Assembly: GCA_019637225.1 (NCBI GenBank)
Contig: JAHBWC010000010.1
Span: forward strand, 1-64,000
Direction: 5' to 3'
Length of the DNA: 64,000 nt
Origin: Labilithrix sp.
GTDB lineage: Bacteria; Myxococcota_A; Polyangia; Polyangiales; Polyangiaceae
Both the position numbers and the translations under genes were made by a program. Each line of letters begins with the position of its first letter. The stretch's first letter is position 1. Shown piece by piece: positions 41,122 through 49,714 of the stretch. The notes below the pieces were generated by a model. That model was not told the origin of the DNA. It made no database searches and saw nothing but the letters and a program-made list of their open reading frames with translations.

Positions 41122-42360
41122 TCAGCGAGGGCCCCACTGGCCCTGCTGCGGCGCGGGTTTCTGCCATGGCGTCGGCTGTCCGGGCGTCCACGGCTGCGGC
41201 TGCTGGACGGGGCGTCCCATCGCGCGCGAGACCTCTGCGCGGAGCTTCGTCAGCTCCTGGCGGAGCGGGAAGATCATGTCGGCGCTCACGGTGAGCTTCC
41301 GGCCCTGCGTCGCGCGCCCCGTGTGCCACTTGCTGAGCGCGAGGCGCGCCGCGGCGTCGATGAAGCGACGGCCCGCGCCGCCGCCCCAGGAGAAGGTCGC
41401 GCGCCAGCGGCCGACCGGAGACGTCACGAGCGCCAGCTCCCATGGCGTCATGTTCCCCATGAGCACCTCGTCCTTGAGGTGATCGCGGATGATGCGCCCC
41501 TTGCGGACGACCATGTAGATGACGAGGGCGAAGAACGCGAGGACGAACAAGAACCACAGCGGGAGCATCAGCGCCACGAGGTTGCCCGAGACCGTGGCGG
41601 CGGTGTTCCAGACCGAGTGGAGGAATGCCGCGAAGAGGAAGCCGCCGATCGGCGCCATCCATCGGAGCCACGCCTTGTTCGTCTCGCGCGCGATGCCGAA
41701 GCCGAGGCCGGTCATCGAGGTGTAGAGCGGGTGCCCCCACGGCGCGAGGATGCCGCGCACGAAGAACGTCCCGAGGAAGATGCCCTCCTTGTTCTGGAGC
41801 ATCTCCGCCTTGGCCGCGTTGCCGTAGTAGAGGATGTTCTCCACGGCCGCGAAGCCGAGCGCCGCGAACGTCGCGTAGATGACGCCGTCGACCACGCCGT
41901 CGAACTGGCGGCGCATGAAATAGAACATGAAGAAGACCGCCATGCCCTTGGTCAGCTCTTCGATGAGCGGCGCGCTGACACACGCGGACATGACGTCGCC
42001 GAACACGGGGCCGCCGACGGCGTCGGCGAGCACGTGCACCGTGGTGTTCACCAGCGCGGAGAACCCGCACGCGGCGATGCCGCCCCACGCGAGCGTCATC
42101 GCGAGCGCCCACGTCGGCTCGGGATCGTAGCGATCGACGATCCACGGGATCCACAGGTAGATGACGAGCATCGGCAGCGCGAAGAGCGCTCCGAGGAAGA
42201 GCGCAGTCAGCTCGACGTCCGCGTTGCGCGAGAACAGCGCGGGGAAGACGAGGAGGGCGACGAGGAGGAAGCCTCCGGCGAGCATGCCGAGCACGTAGAG
42301 GACGATGCCGATCGTCCGGCGTGTGGCCTCGGGATCTCGTCGAGCGGGGACGGGCACCAT
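41122..42360 (-). CDS. PrsW-family intramembrane metalloprotease
   Basis: The 412-residue polytopic protein shows the PrsW signature motifs: APLIEELTKGMAVFF (EExxK), GFAAVENILYY (ExxxN-like), GHPLYTSMTGLGFG (H) and FLHSVWN (H). In Bacillus, PrsW cleaves an anti-sigma factor within the membrane to release a sigma factor; the substrate here is unknown. After the membrane part, residues 300-412 form a soluble tail ending in a Gln/Pro-rich run. It is the last gene of a minus-strand cluster after manA, with 64 bases between them. Confidence 0.88.
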   Translation of the reverse strand: MVPVPARRDPEATRRTIGIVLYVLGMLAGGFLLVALLVFPALFSRNADVELTALFLGALFALPMLVIYLWIPWIVDRYDPEPTWALAMTLAWGGIAACGFSALVNTTVHVLADAVGGPVFGDVMSACVSAPLIEELTKGMAVFFMFYFMRRQFDGVVDGVIYATFAALGFAAVENILYYGNAAKAEMLQNKEGIFLGTFFVRGILAPWGHPLYTSMTGLGFGIARETNKAWLRWMAPIGGFLFAAFLHSVWNTAATVSGNLVALMLPLWFLFVLAFFALVIYMVVRKGRIIRDHLKDEVLMGNMTPWELALVTSPVGRWRATFSWGGGAGRRFIDAAARLALSKWHTGRATQGRKLTVSADMIFPLRQELTKLRAEVSRAMGRPVQQPQPWTPGQPTPWQKPAPQQGQWGPR

Positions 42361-42424
42361 GGCGCGGAGGGTACGTCACTTCGAGGGACGCTTCGAGCGC
42401 GATGCGTCCCGGCTTTCCATGCGC

Positions 42425-43621
42425 TCAGCCGTCGTCGCGCGGCGCGGCCGTAAGGTTGGTCGTCGCGCGGAAGACCGTCGCGTCGCCCTCGAGCTCGTAC
42501 GCTGCCGTCCTTGCGGGGACGAAGACCGAGCCGCCCTGCGCGATCGGCACGGCGTTCGCGCGCGCCGCGCCCTCGGTGACGAGGAGGATCTCCGGGCCGC
42601 TCGTCGCGCGCGTGACGGCGCCCTGGACGCGGATCCGCGAGAGGCGGAACTCGCGCGCCGGGGTGTCGTAGATCGCCTCGTGCTCGTCGACGGCGCGGGG
42701 GCGGAGGACCGTCGCCGGGCCGCCGCCGAAGTCGAGCACGCGAAGGAGCTCGGGGACGTCGACGTGCTTCTTCGTCAGGCCGCCGCGGAGCACGTTGTCC
42801 GAGCTCGCCATGATCTCGACCCCCGTGCCCTCGAGGTACGCGTGCAGGTTCCCGGCGCCGAGGTAGATCGCCTCGCCGGCCTCGAGGTGGACGAGCTCGA
42901 GGAGGAGCGCGCTCACGACGCCGATGTCGCCGGGATAGAGCGCCGCGAGCCGACCGACGAGCGCGCGCTCCCGCGGGAACGCCTCGCTCGCGCGAGAAGC
43001 CGCCCTGATGGTCGCGTCCACGACGCCGGCGCGTCGCTCGGCCGGCATCGTCATGAGCGCGCGGAACGTCGCGGCGAGGCCGGAGGCGTCGCGCGAGGCG
43101 CGGAGCGGCGCGATCGAAGCCTCGAGCTCGGGCACGGCGAGTACGTCGAACAGGCGGAGCGTCTCGTCGACGCGGCGAAAGCCCGAGAGCGCGTCGAACG
43201 GTCCGAGCGCGCAGAGGAGCTCGGGCTTGTGCGACGGGTCCTTGTAGTTGCGGTTCGGCGCGGAGATCGGCACGCCGCGCGCTTGCTCGTCGGCGAACCC
43301 TGCGCGCGCCTGCGCGAGCGTCGGGTGCGCCTGGAGCGAGAGCGGCTCGGCGGCGGCGAGCACCTTGAGGAGGAACGGGAGGCGCGGACCGAGCTCGCGC
43401 ACGACGGCATCGCCGAGCTCGCGCTCCGGGGCGCGCTCGACGATCGCCTCGAGCGAGGCGCGCTCGCCGTCCCGCTCGACGAACGACGGCGCGACCGGGT
43501 GCGCTCCCATCCACAGCTCGGCCTCAGGGCCGGCGCTCGGCGTCGGACGACCGGTGAGCGAGGCGATCGCCGTCCGCGATCCCCACGGATACGGCATGAC
43601 GGTGCACGCGAGCGGATCCAC
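42425..43621 (-). CDS. manA: Mannose-6-phosphate isomerase, class I
   Basis: The GTG at 43621 is preferred because it leaves the usual short lead before the YPWGS motif (an ATG at 43597 starts immediately before it). The 398 residues include MPYPWGSRTAIASLTG, AEPLSLQAHPTLAQA (Gln and His ligands of zinc), DPSHKPELLCALGPF (Glu ligand) and LGAGNLHAYLEGTGVEIMAS (His ligand and catalytic region). The enzyme interconverts mannose-6-phosphate and fructose-6-phosphate for polysaccharide and glycoconjugate synthesis. The gene starts 12 bases after the stop of the radical SAM gene, so the two are co-transcribed. Confidence 0.95.
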   Translation of the reverse strand: MDPLACTVMPYPWGSRTAIASLTGRPTPSAGPEAELWMGAHPVAPSFVERDGERASLEAIVERAPERELGDAVVRELGPRLPFLLKVLAAAEPLSLQAHPTLAQARAGFADEQARGVPISAPNRNYKDPSHKPELLCALGPFDALSGFRRVDETLRLFDVLAVPELEASIAPLRASRDASGLAATFRALMTMPAERRAGVVDATIRAASRASEAFPRERALVGRLAALYPGDIGVVSALLLELVHLEAGEAIYLGAGNLHAYLEGTGVEIMASSDNVLRGGLTKKHVDVPELLRVLDFGGGPATVLRPRAVDEHEAIYDTPAREFRLSRIRVQGAVTRATSGPEILLVTEGAARANAVPIAQGGSVFVPARTAAYELEGDATVFRATTNLTAAPRDDG

Positions 43622-43632
43622 GCGACGAGATG

Positions 43633-44943
43633 TTAGTCGACCTTCGCGGCGGGCGCGCGTCCGCGGCGGGCGCGGACGAGGTCCTCGGCCGTGACGACCT
43701 GCCGCCGCCACTGCCCGTAGGCCTTGCCCTTCGACTCGAGGCGCGCCATCGCGAGCATCGTCTCGGGCTCGATCGGCGAGGGCGTCGCGTCGCGGAGGGG
43801 AGTGCCGGGGAGCGGCATGAACGCGTGCGAATGGATGCGCGCACCCATGCCGACGAGGCGCTCGGCCAGCTCCATCGAGGCGACGCGGTCGGACTCTTCT
43901 TCGCCCGGCAGGCCGAGGAGGAAGTCGACGTCGGGGCGGAAGCCGGCCTTCACGGAGAGCTCGACGGCGCGGACGACGTCGTCGACGGAGTGGCCGCGGC
44001 GCGTCGCCTCGAGGACGCGATCGGATCCCGACTGGCCGCCGATGACGAGCGTGCGGTTGTCGCACCAGCGCGCGAGGATCTCGAGCGCGCGGGGCGAGAT
44101 GTGCTCGGGGCGGATCTCGGAGGGGAAGGTGCCGAAGAAGATCTTCGCGTCGGCCCCGGCGCCCTCGCGCACCGACGCGAGGAGCGCGTCGACGGCGTCG
44201 AGGTCGGGCGTCGTGTCGGGAGAGCCGTACGAGAGCGACGTCGGCGTGAGGAAGCGAACGAAGCGCGAGCCGCACTCGCGCATCTGGTCGACGTGGCGGC
44301 GCACGTCGGCGACGCTCCGGTGGCGGAAGCGCGCCTTGAACATGTACGGCGTCTGACAGAACGAGCACGCGTAGACGCAGCCGCGCGTGATCTCGAGCGC
44401 GTTCCACTTGCGGTGACGCGCGTTGAACGGAGGGTAGGCGTCGAGCGGGAGGCGCTCGCCGGGCCCGTGTGAGACGAGGCGCCCGCTCGCCGGGTCGAGG
44501 TGTGCCGTGCCGGCGAGCGCGCGCGGATCGCGCCCGTGGGTAAGCGCGTCGACGATCTCGACCATCGTGTGCTCGCCCTCGCCGAGCGCGACGAGATCGA
44601 AGCCGCCGTCGCGGAGCGTCGCGAGCGGCTCGGCGGTCGCATGAACGCCGCCCGCCAGGTGGAGGGCCGACGTTCCGGTGGCCGCCCGGACGACGGCGAG
44701 GTCGCTCGCCGCGGCGGCGAAGTCGGGGGAGTAGAACGACCAGAGCGCGATCGCGCGGCGGCCGTCCGCCTCCGCCGCGCGGAGCTCGGCGATCATCGCC
44801 GGCGCGTCCTTCACGAACCGCACGTCGAGGCCCGCGGTGCGCGCGTCGGCGTCGAGCGCCGCCGTCACGACGTTCAGACCGACGAGCCCCGAGCGCGCGT
44901 GCATCGCGATGACGGACGGCTTGTCGGGCGAGGAGGCGATCAT
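43633..44943 (-). CDS. B12-binding-domain radical SAM protein (TIGR04013-like)
   Basis: The ATG at 44943 gives 436 residues (an in-frame ATG at 44964 is an alternative). Residues 1-140 resemble a cobalamin-binding-like Rossmann domain (FDLVALGEGEHTMVEIVDAL). The radical SAM cluster motif is C189-V-Y-A-C193-S-F-C196, followed by QTPYMFKARFRHRS. Later blocks (FGTFPSEIRPEHIS, VIGGQSGSDRVLEATRRGH, DFLLGLPGEEESDR) match the TIGR04013 group known from archaea and other bacteria. The canonical DxHxxG B12 motif is not evident, so cobalamin binding is uncertain. The reaction is unknown. It heads the manA-prsW cluster. Confidence 0.87.
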   Translation of the reverse strand: MIASSPDKPSVIAMHARSGLVGLNVVTAALDADARTAGLDVRFVKDAPAMIAELRAAEADGRRAIALWSFYSPDFAAAASDLAVVRAATGTSALHLAGGVHATAEPLATLRDGGFDLVALGEGEHTMVEIVDALTHGRDPRALAGTAHLDPASGRLVSHGPGERLPLDAYPPFNARHRKWNALEITRGCVYACSFCQTPYMFKARFRHRSVADVRRHVDQMRECGSRFVRFLTPTSLSYGSPDTTPDLDAVDALLASVREGAGADAKIFFGTFPSEIRPEHISPRALEILARWCDNRTLVIGGQSGSDRVLEATRRGHSVDDVVRAVELSVKAGFRPDVDFLLGLPGEEESDRVASMELAERLVGMGARIHSHAFMPLPGTPLRDATPSPIEPETMLAMARLESKGKAYGQWRRQVVTAEDLVRARRGRAPAAKVD

Positions 44944-45069
44944 GTCCCATGGCGCAGATGCCATGGCGGCGAGGGGCTCGCAAGGCGCGTGAGCCGGGAA
45001 TTTCGGTAGCTTGCACGAGCAGGACCGATCGGCACGCGCCTTGCGAAGCGCTCGGGCGGAGGTGGACGG

Positions 45070-46572
45070 ATGCGAAGGACGCGCTCTCTCGCCGTAGGGG
45101 CGATGGCGATGGCTGCCGGGCTCACGCTCGTCGGGGAGGACGAGGCTCGCGCCTGCGGCGGGTGCTTCGTCCCCCAGGTCGAGTCGACCGTGGTGAACGA
45201 TCATCGGATGGTCTTCGCGGTCTCGCAGGAGCACACGATCCTCTGGGACCAGATCGAGTACAGCGGGGACCCGAAGGAGTTCGCCTGGGTCCTCCCGGTC
45301 CGTCGCGGGACGCGCGTGGAGCTCTCGCGCGACGCGTGGATCGCCGCGCTCGACTCGACGACGCGCCCGCGCATCGTGCAGCCCGCGCCGCCGTTCTCCG
45401 GCGACGACGGGTGCAGCATGGGGTGCGCGTCCAGTGATGCGCTCTCGGCTTCGTTCGCCGACGGGGCGGGGGCTCCCGCGGTACAGGTGGTCTCGCAGAG
45501 CGTCGTCGGTCCGTACGAGACCGTGACGCTCCGCTCGGAGGACGCGCAGGCGCTCCAGACGTGGCTCCGCGACAACGGCTACACCGTCCCGCCTCCGATC
45601 GAGCCCGTCATCGCGGCGTACACGGAGGAGCGCCTCGACTTCATCGCGCTGAAGCTCCGGCCCGGACAGGGCGTGCGCGCGATGAAGCCGGTGCGCATCG
45701 TCACGCCGGGCGCGGACGCGACGCTGCCGCTCCGCATGGTCGCGGCGGGCGTCGGCGCGAACGTCGGGCTCACGCTGTTCGTCATCTCCGAGGGCCGCTA
45801 CCGACCGCAGAACTTCCCCGAGGTCGCGATCGACGCGTCGAAGCTCGTGTGGAAGAGCGCCGAGAGCCGGTCGAACTACCAGGAGCTCTCGCTCGAGACG
45901 ATGGCGGCGGCCCCCGGCGGTCGCGGCTGGCTCGTCGAGTGGGCGAATCGCCCCACGCTCCTCGGCAACCCGACCGGCTCGGCCGGGCGGGGCGGGGGCG
46001 CGGGGACCCTCCACGACGCGTACTACAGCGAGTGCTCCGGCCCGACGCCGTCGACGTACCCGTCGGTTCCTCCGGAGCCCGCGCCGAGCGAGGACGAGCC
46101 CGTCGACGCCGGCGTGGACGGCCCGGACGACGGCGACGGGCCGCCCGACGGAGGCGTCAACGATCCGGACGAGGGCGACGACGGAGGGCCGCCCGACGCG
46201 GCGGCGGAACCGCCGAGCTCGGGCGAGACCTACGGCGACGCCGGCTCGGGCCCTCCCGCCGAACAGTGCGGCGAGTCGTCGTGCTGCGCGTTCGACGACC
46301 TCGAGCTCGCCATCGCGGGGATGAACCGCGCCGACGTCTGGGTGACGCGTCTCCGCGCGAACCTGCCCGTCGCGGCGCTGAACGAAGACCTGCGGCTCGA
46401 AGCGCATCCCACGCAAGAGAGCGTCAGCGGGTTCTACGTCGCGCGCGCCGAGCCGTCGGTCACCGCGAGCATCGCGCCGCTCCGTCGCGGGCGGATCGCC
46501 GGATCGGCGACGCTCACGCTGGGCGTGACGTTCCTCGTCTCGCGCATTCTTCGGCGGCGTCGGCGCTCCTGA
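45070..46572 (+). CDS. DUF2330 surface protein with acidic linker and C-terminal membrane anchor
   Basis: The ATG at 45070 follows GGAGG. A signal peptide is followed by ACGGCFVPQVESTVVNDHRM, the conserved entry motif of DUF2330. The domain (about 27-300) includes WDQIEYSGDPKEFAWVLPV and YEERLDFIALKLRP-like segments. Residues ~330-400 are a low-complexity Asp/Gly/Pro linker, then CGESSCCAFDDLELA and a final hydrophobic helix with RRRRRS, which would anchor the C-terminus and leave the domain outside. The function of DUF2330 is unknown. It is divergent from the radical SAM gene. Confidence 0.88.
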   Translation: MRRTRSLAVGAMAMAAGLTLVGEDEARACGGCFVPQVESTVVNDHRMVFAVSQEHTILWDQIEYSGDPKEFAWVLPVRRGTRVELSRDAWIAALDSTTRPRIVQPAPPFSGDDGCSMGCASSDALSASFADGAGAPAVQVVSQSVVGPYETVTLRSEDAQALQTWLRDNGYTVPPPIEPVIAAYTEERLDFIALKLRPGQGVRAMKPVRIVTPGADATLPLRMVAAGVGANVGLTLFVISEGRYRPQNFPEVAIDASKLVWKSAESRSNYQELSLETMAAAPGGRGWLVEWANRPTLLGNPTGSAGRGGGAGTLHDAYYSECSGPTPSTYPSVPPEPAPSEDEPVDAGVDGPDDGDGPPDGGVNDPDEGDDGGPPDAAAEPPSSGETYGDAGSGPPAEQCGESSCCAFDDLELAIAGMNRADVWVTRLRANLPVAALNEDLRLEAHPTQESVSGFYVARAEPSVTASIAPLRRGRIAGSATLTLGVTFLVSRILRRRRRS

Positions 46573-46608
46573 GCGGCTCGCGCGCGCGGCGTCCGCCTCG
46601 CGTCGCGC

Positions 46609-46836
46609 TCAGCCGGTCGCCTTGCGCTTCGCGGCCGCCTGCTCGGCGGCGGCCGCGGCCGCCTTCACGATGCCCGGCCGCTGCGAGAGCACGTCCGCCG
46701 CGAGGACCATGCCTACGCCTTCGCAGCGCGGGCAGACGTAGTCCTCGCTGTCCCACGCGCTGCCCGCTCGGCCCATCGGGCCGCCGCCGGCTCCGCCGCA
46801 AGCTGGACAGGGGGTGCGCTCCGCCTCGAACGACAT
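46609..46836 (-). CDS. Small DnaJ-type zinc-ribbon protein
   Basis: The 75 residues contain CPACGGAGG and CPRCEGVG, two CxxCxGxG-type knuckles as in the DnaJ zinc domain, separated by 20 residues, then an Ala/Lys-rich helix. The protein probably binds one zinc ion and a partner protein. There is no signal peptide. Confidence 0.75.
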   Translation of the reverse strand: MSFEAERTPCPACGGAGGGPMGRAGSAWDSEDYVCPRCEGVGMVLAADVLSQRPGIVKAAAAAAEQAAAKRKATG

Positions 46837-46894
46837 CTGCCGTCGAAGTTAGCACGCCCCTTCGGGCAGGGTCGAAAACGCGGCGATGGGGAGC

Positions 46895-47242
46895 TCAGCC
46901 GCCGCGGAGCGCCTTGATGAGCGCGGCGTTCGCTGCGCTCCGGAGCATCGTGACGAGCGCGGCCGGATCGGTGTCGGGCGCGACACGCATCACCTCGGCG
47001 CCGACCGCGACGCAGCGGTCGTTCAGGATGTCGAGCTCTTCCTGGCGGATCGCCGTCGAGACCACGACGAGCTGCGGCATCACCACCGGAATGCGCTCGC
47101 TCGCGGCCGCGACGTGCCCCGCGCGGAGGACGCGCAGGCCGCCGTCTCCGAGCGTCTCCGTGCAGAGCCCGGCGATGGCGTCGGGAAGACCCACGAGGAT
47201 GCCCGTAGGCGTGGCGACCCTCTGGATGGTCTCGCGCTTCAC
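46895..47242 (-). CDS. Receiver-like (pseudo-receiver) small protein
   Basis: A GTG at 47242 gives 115 residues beginning VKRETIQRVATPTGILVGLP. The alternation of hydrophobic strands and helices (GILVGLPDAIAGLCTETLG, GLRVLRAGHVAAASERI, PQLVVVSTAIRQEELDI) follows the alpha/beta order of response-regulator receivers, but Ser stands where the phospho-Asp is expected (VVVSTA) and the acidic pair of the first strand is absent. It would be a non-phosphorylated protein-protein module. It is divergent from the tail-anchored protein gene. Confidence 0.55.
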   Translation of the reverse strand: MKRETIQRVATPTGILVGLPDAIAGLCTETLGDGGLRVLRAGHVAAASERIPVVMPQLVVVSTAIRQEELDILNDRCVAVGAEVMRVAPDTDPAALVTMLRSAANAALIKALRGG

Positions 47243-47444
47243 GCGGTTCTTTATAAACGGTCCCACGCTCGGGAACACCCGCAGTTTGCTCCCCGCCGAC
47301 TTTGGGCCCTTTCGAATGGGCCCATCCGCACGGTGGAATCCGCCGCGGGGCCGACTTTCTCGTCTCGCGAGAAAAAGCGTGGGCGTGGTGCGAAAGCCGC
47401 CCTTGCCCGCTGCTCGCCGTTCCGTGGTAGCCTGCGGCGACTCC

Positions 47445-48914
47445 ATGGCGAGCCCTTCCCTGGCCCTCCCCGGCGTCCTGTTCGTGGGAGAGGACGAGCG
47501 CGCGCGGCTCGTCGCGCATCTCGGTCCTTCTGCAGGATGGATGATCCCGAAAGGCATCCTCAGCTGGTCGACCGAGGTGTCCGTCGTCGCGCGAGAATCC
47601 CTGAACGAGCAAGTCCGTCGCGACGCGAAGATCGTGATGCCGGAGGAGCAAATCGCTCCGGCGAAGCTCCCGCTGACCCACCAGGCAGCGCAGAAGAGCC
47701 CGGTCGTCGCGATCTCCGGCAAGCTCACGCAGAAGCTCATCGACGCCGGAATCCGCGTCCACACGGTCGGCGCCGATCGCGTGACGAGCAGCTTCTATTA
47801 CATCGCCGAAGGCGGCGGTGAGCCGCCGGTGCGCGTCGAGGGCGACCTCGTCGCGGCCGTGGGCGCGATGCTCGGCGAGCGGGCCGACAACGCCGCGATC
47901 GAGCGCGTGCTCGACGGCCTGGTCGACCGGCTCCTCCGCTCGCTGTCGAAGGATCGCATCGCGGAGGTCTCGCTCGAGCTCGCCGCGGCCCTCCCGCGCG
48001 CGGCCGCCGACGGCACCGGTACGCAGGAGGTCGATCTCGAGTCCTTCGAGAAGGAGCTCGCGGAGCTCGTCGGCGCGTCGGAAAAATACGCCTCGTTCCT
48101 CGAGGAGATCGCCACGAAGATCGGCGACACGAACGAGCGCAAGGTCGACATCCCGCTCTACGGCGACGCGCGCAAGGTCTCGCAGGGACCGTTCGAGCTC
48201 ACGGTCGGCGAGCAGAAGGTCGCCCTCGTCACGCACGAACGCTGGCTCGCGACGGGGCCGCTCTCCGAGCCGGCGAAGGCCGCGCCCGCGCCCGTCGCGC
48301 AGAAGTCGCCGGCGCCCGCGCCGGTCGCGCAGAAGTCGCCCGCGCCGGTCGCACAGAAGACCCCCGAGCCGAAGCCCGCGTCGCCGAAGCCGGCTCCCGT
48401 CGCGTCCCCCGCGCCGGCGCCCGTCAGCTCTCCGCCGGCGAACCTCCGGCCCGTGGCGTCGCCGCCGCGCCCGGGCTCGACGCCGCCCGCCGCGGCGAAG
48501 GAAGCGACGCCGGCTCCCGCCGCTGCGACGGCTGCGCCCGCGGCGACGGCCACCGAGACGAAGTCGACGCCGATCGCGAAGGCCGAGCCTGCGCCCGCGC
48601 CGGAGAAGGAGGCGACTCCTGCGAAGGAGGCTGCGCCCGCCGCGAAGGAGCCTGCCGCGAAGGAGGCCGCCGCGAAGGAGCCTGCCGCGAAGGAGGCCGC
48701 CGCGAAGGAGCCTGCCGCGAAGGAGGCTTCGTCGAAGGGCGGCGCCGCGAAGGCGAAGACCGCCGAGTCGAACGTCGTCGAGCCGAGCCCTCGCGATTCG
48801 CGCCTCGCGACGACGCAGAAGGTCGTTCGCAAGGAGAAGGGCATCCCCTGGCTCTGGATCCTCGTGCTCGCGGCGGCCGCGTTCGCCGGCTATCGCTTCC
48901 TCGGCCGCCGCTAA
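47445..48914 (+). CDS. Tail-anchored protein with soluble N-terminal domain and Ala/Pro/Lys repeats
   Basis: From the ATG at 47445 the protein has 489 residues. The N-terminal domain (1-270) is soluble and mixed alpha/beta, with MASPSLALPGVLFVGEDERA at the start, a roadblock-like outline and a C-terminal FELTVGEQKVALVTHERWLA. Residues 275-450 are disordered: repeats of APVAQKSP, then KEPAAKEAAA units. The end is IPWLWILVLAAAAFAGYRFL, followed by GRR, a tail anchor that would hold the long disordered stalk and domain at the membrane, facing the cytoplasm. I cannot name the domain. Confidence 0.7.
   Translation: MASPSLALPGVLFVGEDERARLVAHLGPSAGWMIPKGILSWSTEVSVVARESLNEQVRRDAKIVMPEEQIAPAKLPLTHQAAQKSPVVAISGKLTQKLIDAGIRVHTVGADRVTSSFYYIAEGGGEPPVRVEGDLVAAVGAMLGERADNAAIERVLDGLVDRLLRSLSKDRIAEVSLELAAALPRAAADGTGTQEVDLESFEKELAELVGASEKYASFLEEIATKIGDTNERKVDIPLYGDARKVSQGPFELTVGEQKVALVTHERWLATGPLSEPAKAAPAPVAQKSPAPAPVAQKSPAPVAQKTPEPKPASPKPAPVASPAPAPVSSPPANLRPVASPPRPGSTPPAAAKEATPAPAAATAAPAATATETKSTPIAKAEPAPAPEKEATPAKEAAPAAKEPAAKEAAAKEPAAKEAAAKEPAAKEASSKGGAAKAKTAESNVVEPSPRDSRLATTQKVVRKEKGIPWLWILVLAAAAFAGYRFLGRR
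48632..48733. repeat. In-frame 30-bp repeat (KEPAAKEAAA) inside the tail-anchored protein gene
   Basis: About three near-perfect copies of a unit reading GCGAAGGAGCCTGCC joined to GCGAAGGAGGCCGCC encode the KEPAAKEAAA repeats of the disordered stalk. Because the DNA copies are nearly identical, the stalk length is likely to vary between strains by slippage or recombination. Confidence 0.85.
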
Positions 48915-48960
48915 GGCGCAACACCGCGAGGCGCTCGTCACGCGCGAGCGCCGCGGTCTG

Positions 48961-49083
48961 ACGTCGCGCGCGTCGGATGTCGCTCGAGCCGCGGGCGGAC
49001 GTCGTCGCGCGCGTCGGATGTCGCTCGAGCCGCGGGCGGACGTCGTCGCGCGCGTCGGACGTCGCTCGAGCCGCGGGCTGACG
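48961..49083. repeat. 41-bp tandem repeat, three copies, intergenic
   Basis: The unit begins around CGTCGGATGTCGCTCGAGCC and recurs at 48971, 49012 and 49053, exactly 41 bases apart, with one or two changes in the third copy (GGAC for GGAT). It fills most of the 194-bp gap between two convergent genes. Each unit contains the palindromic GCTCGAGC, so it can form hairpins. Confidence 0.9.
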
Positions 49084-49108
49084 ATGGCGCGCGGAGATCG
49101 CGCGGACG

Positions 49109-49582
49109 TCAGCGGCCGCGCCGCGCGGCCATCTCCGCGCTCATCGCGTCGAGCGCGTCCGTCGCGAGGAGCGCCTTGGCGGCTGGAAGGAGCTCTCTCT
49201 CCTCCTCTTCGAGGTGCGCTCGGTAGGCTTCGGTCAGGCTCGCCGCCACCAGAGAGAGCTCGCTCCAGACGTCGCCCTCGAACCTCCCCGACACGGCCTC
49301 TTCGAGGCGCGCGTGGAGGGACTCGTGCTTCCGGTGGTCCTCCGTGAGGCGCGCGAGCAGCGCGCGGAGCTCGGCGCTCGCGCCGGCGCTCTCGAGGCGA
49401 GGGAACAGCGAGCGCTCTTCGTCCTCCTCGTGCCTCCGAACCTGCCGCGCGAAGAAGGCGCAGACGTCGCTCGCCGTCTCGATGTCGTGCTCGCGCGCGG
49501 CGACGGAGAGCGCCTCGCACGCCTCCTCGAGGCGTCGGTGCGAGCGCTCGAGCTGAGCGAGGGGATCGTGCACGTCGTCCAT
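49109..49582 (-). CDS. Hemerythrin-like HHE-domain protein
   Basis: The ATG at 49582 opens 157 residues. The motifs H-x2-L...E (DPLAQLERSHRRLEEACE), RRHEEDEERSLFPRL (HxxxE) and DHRKHESLHARLEEAV with AHLEEEERELLP supply the His and carboxylate ligands of a di-iron hemerythrin/HHE four-helix bundle. The protein probably binds oxygen or iron, or senses redox or NO in the cytoplasm. It is a single gene, divergent from a glycosyltransferase gene. Confidence 0.88.
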   Translation of the reverse strand: MDDVHDPLAQLERSHRRLEEACEALSVAAREHDIETASDVCAFFARQVRRHEEDEERSLFPRLESAGASAELRALLARLTEDHRKHESLHARLEEAVSGRFEGDVWSELSLVAASLTEAYRAHLEEEERELLPAAKALLATDALDAMSAEMAARRGR

Positions 49583-49714
49583 GAGAGTCCGACACGCCGG
49601 CGCGGTCAACCGGAGCGCGCTTTCGTGGTAGGACGGCGGCGTGGAGCCGTCGCGTCCCTCGCTGCCGTCGCTCCAGCGCCGCCCTCGGACGAGCGAGCAC
49701 CGCGCCGGGCTCAC

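Noticed and set aside
45561..47444. Extension of the tail-anchored protein frame across the DUF2330 gene
   Set aside because: It is an out-of-frame shadow of DUF2330 rich in Arg and Pro; the ATG at 47445 begins a compositionally normal domain.
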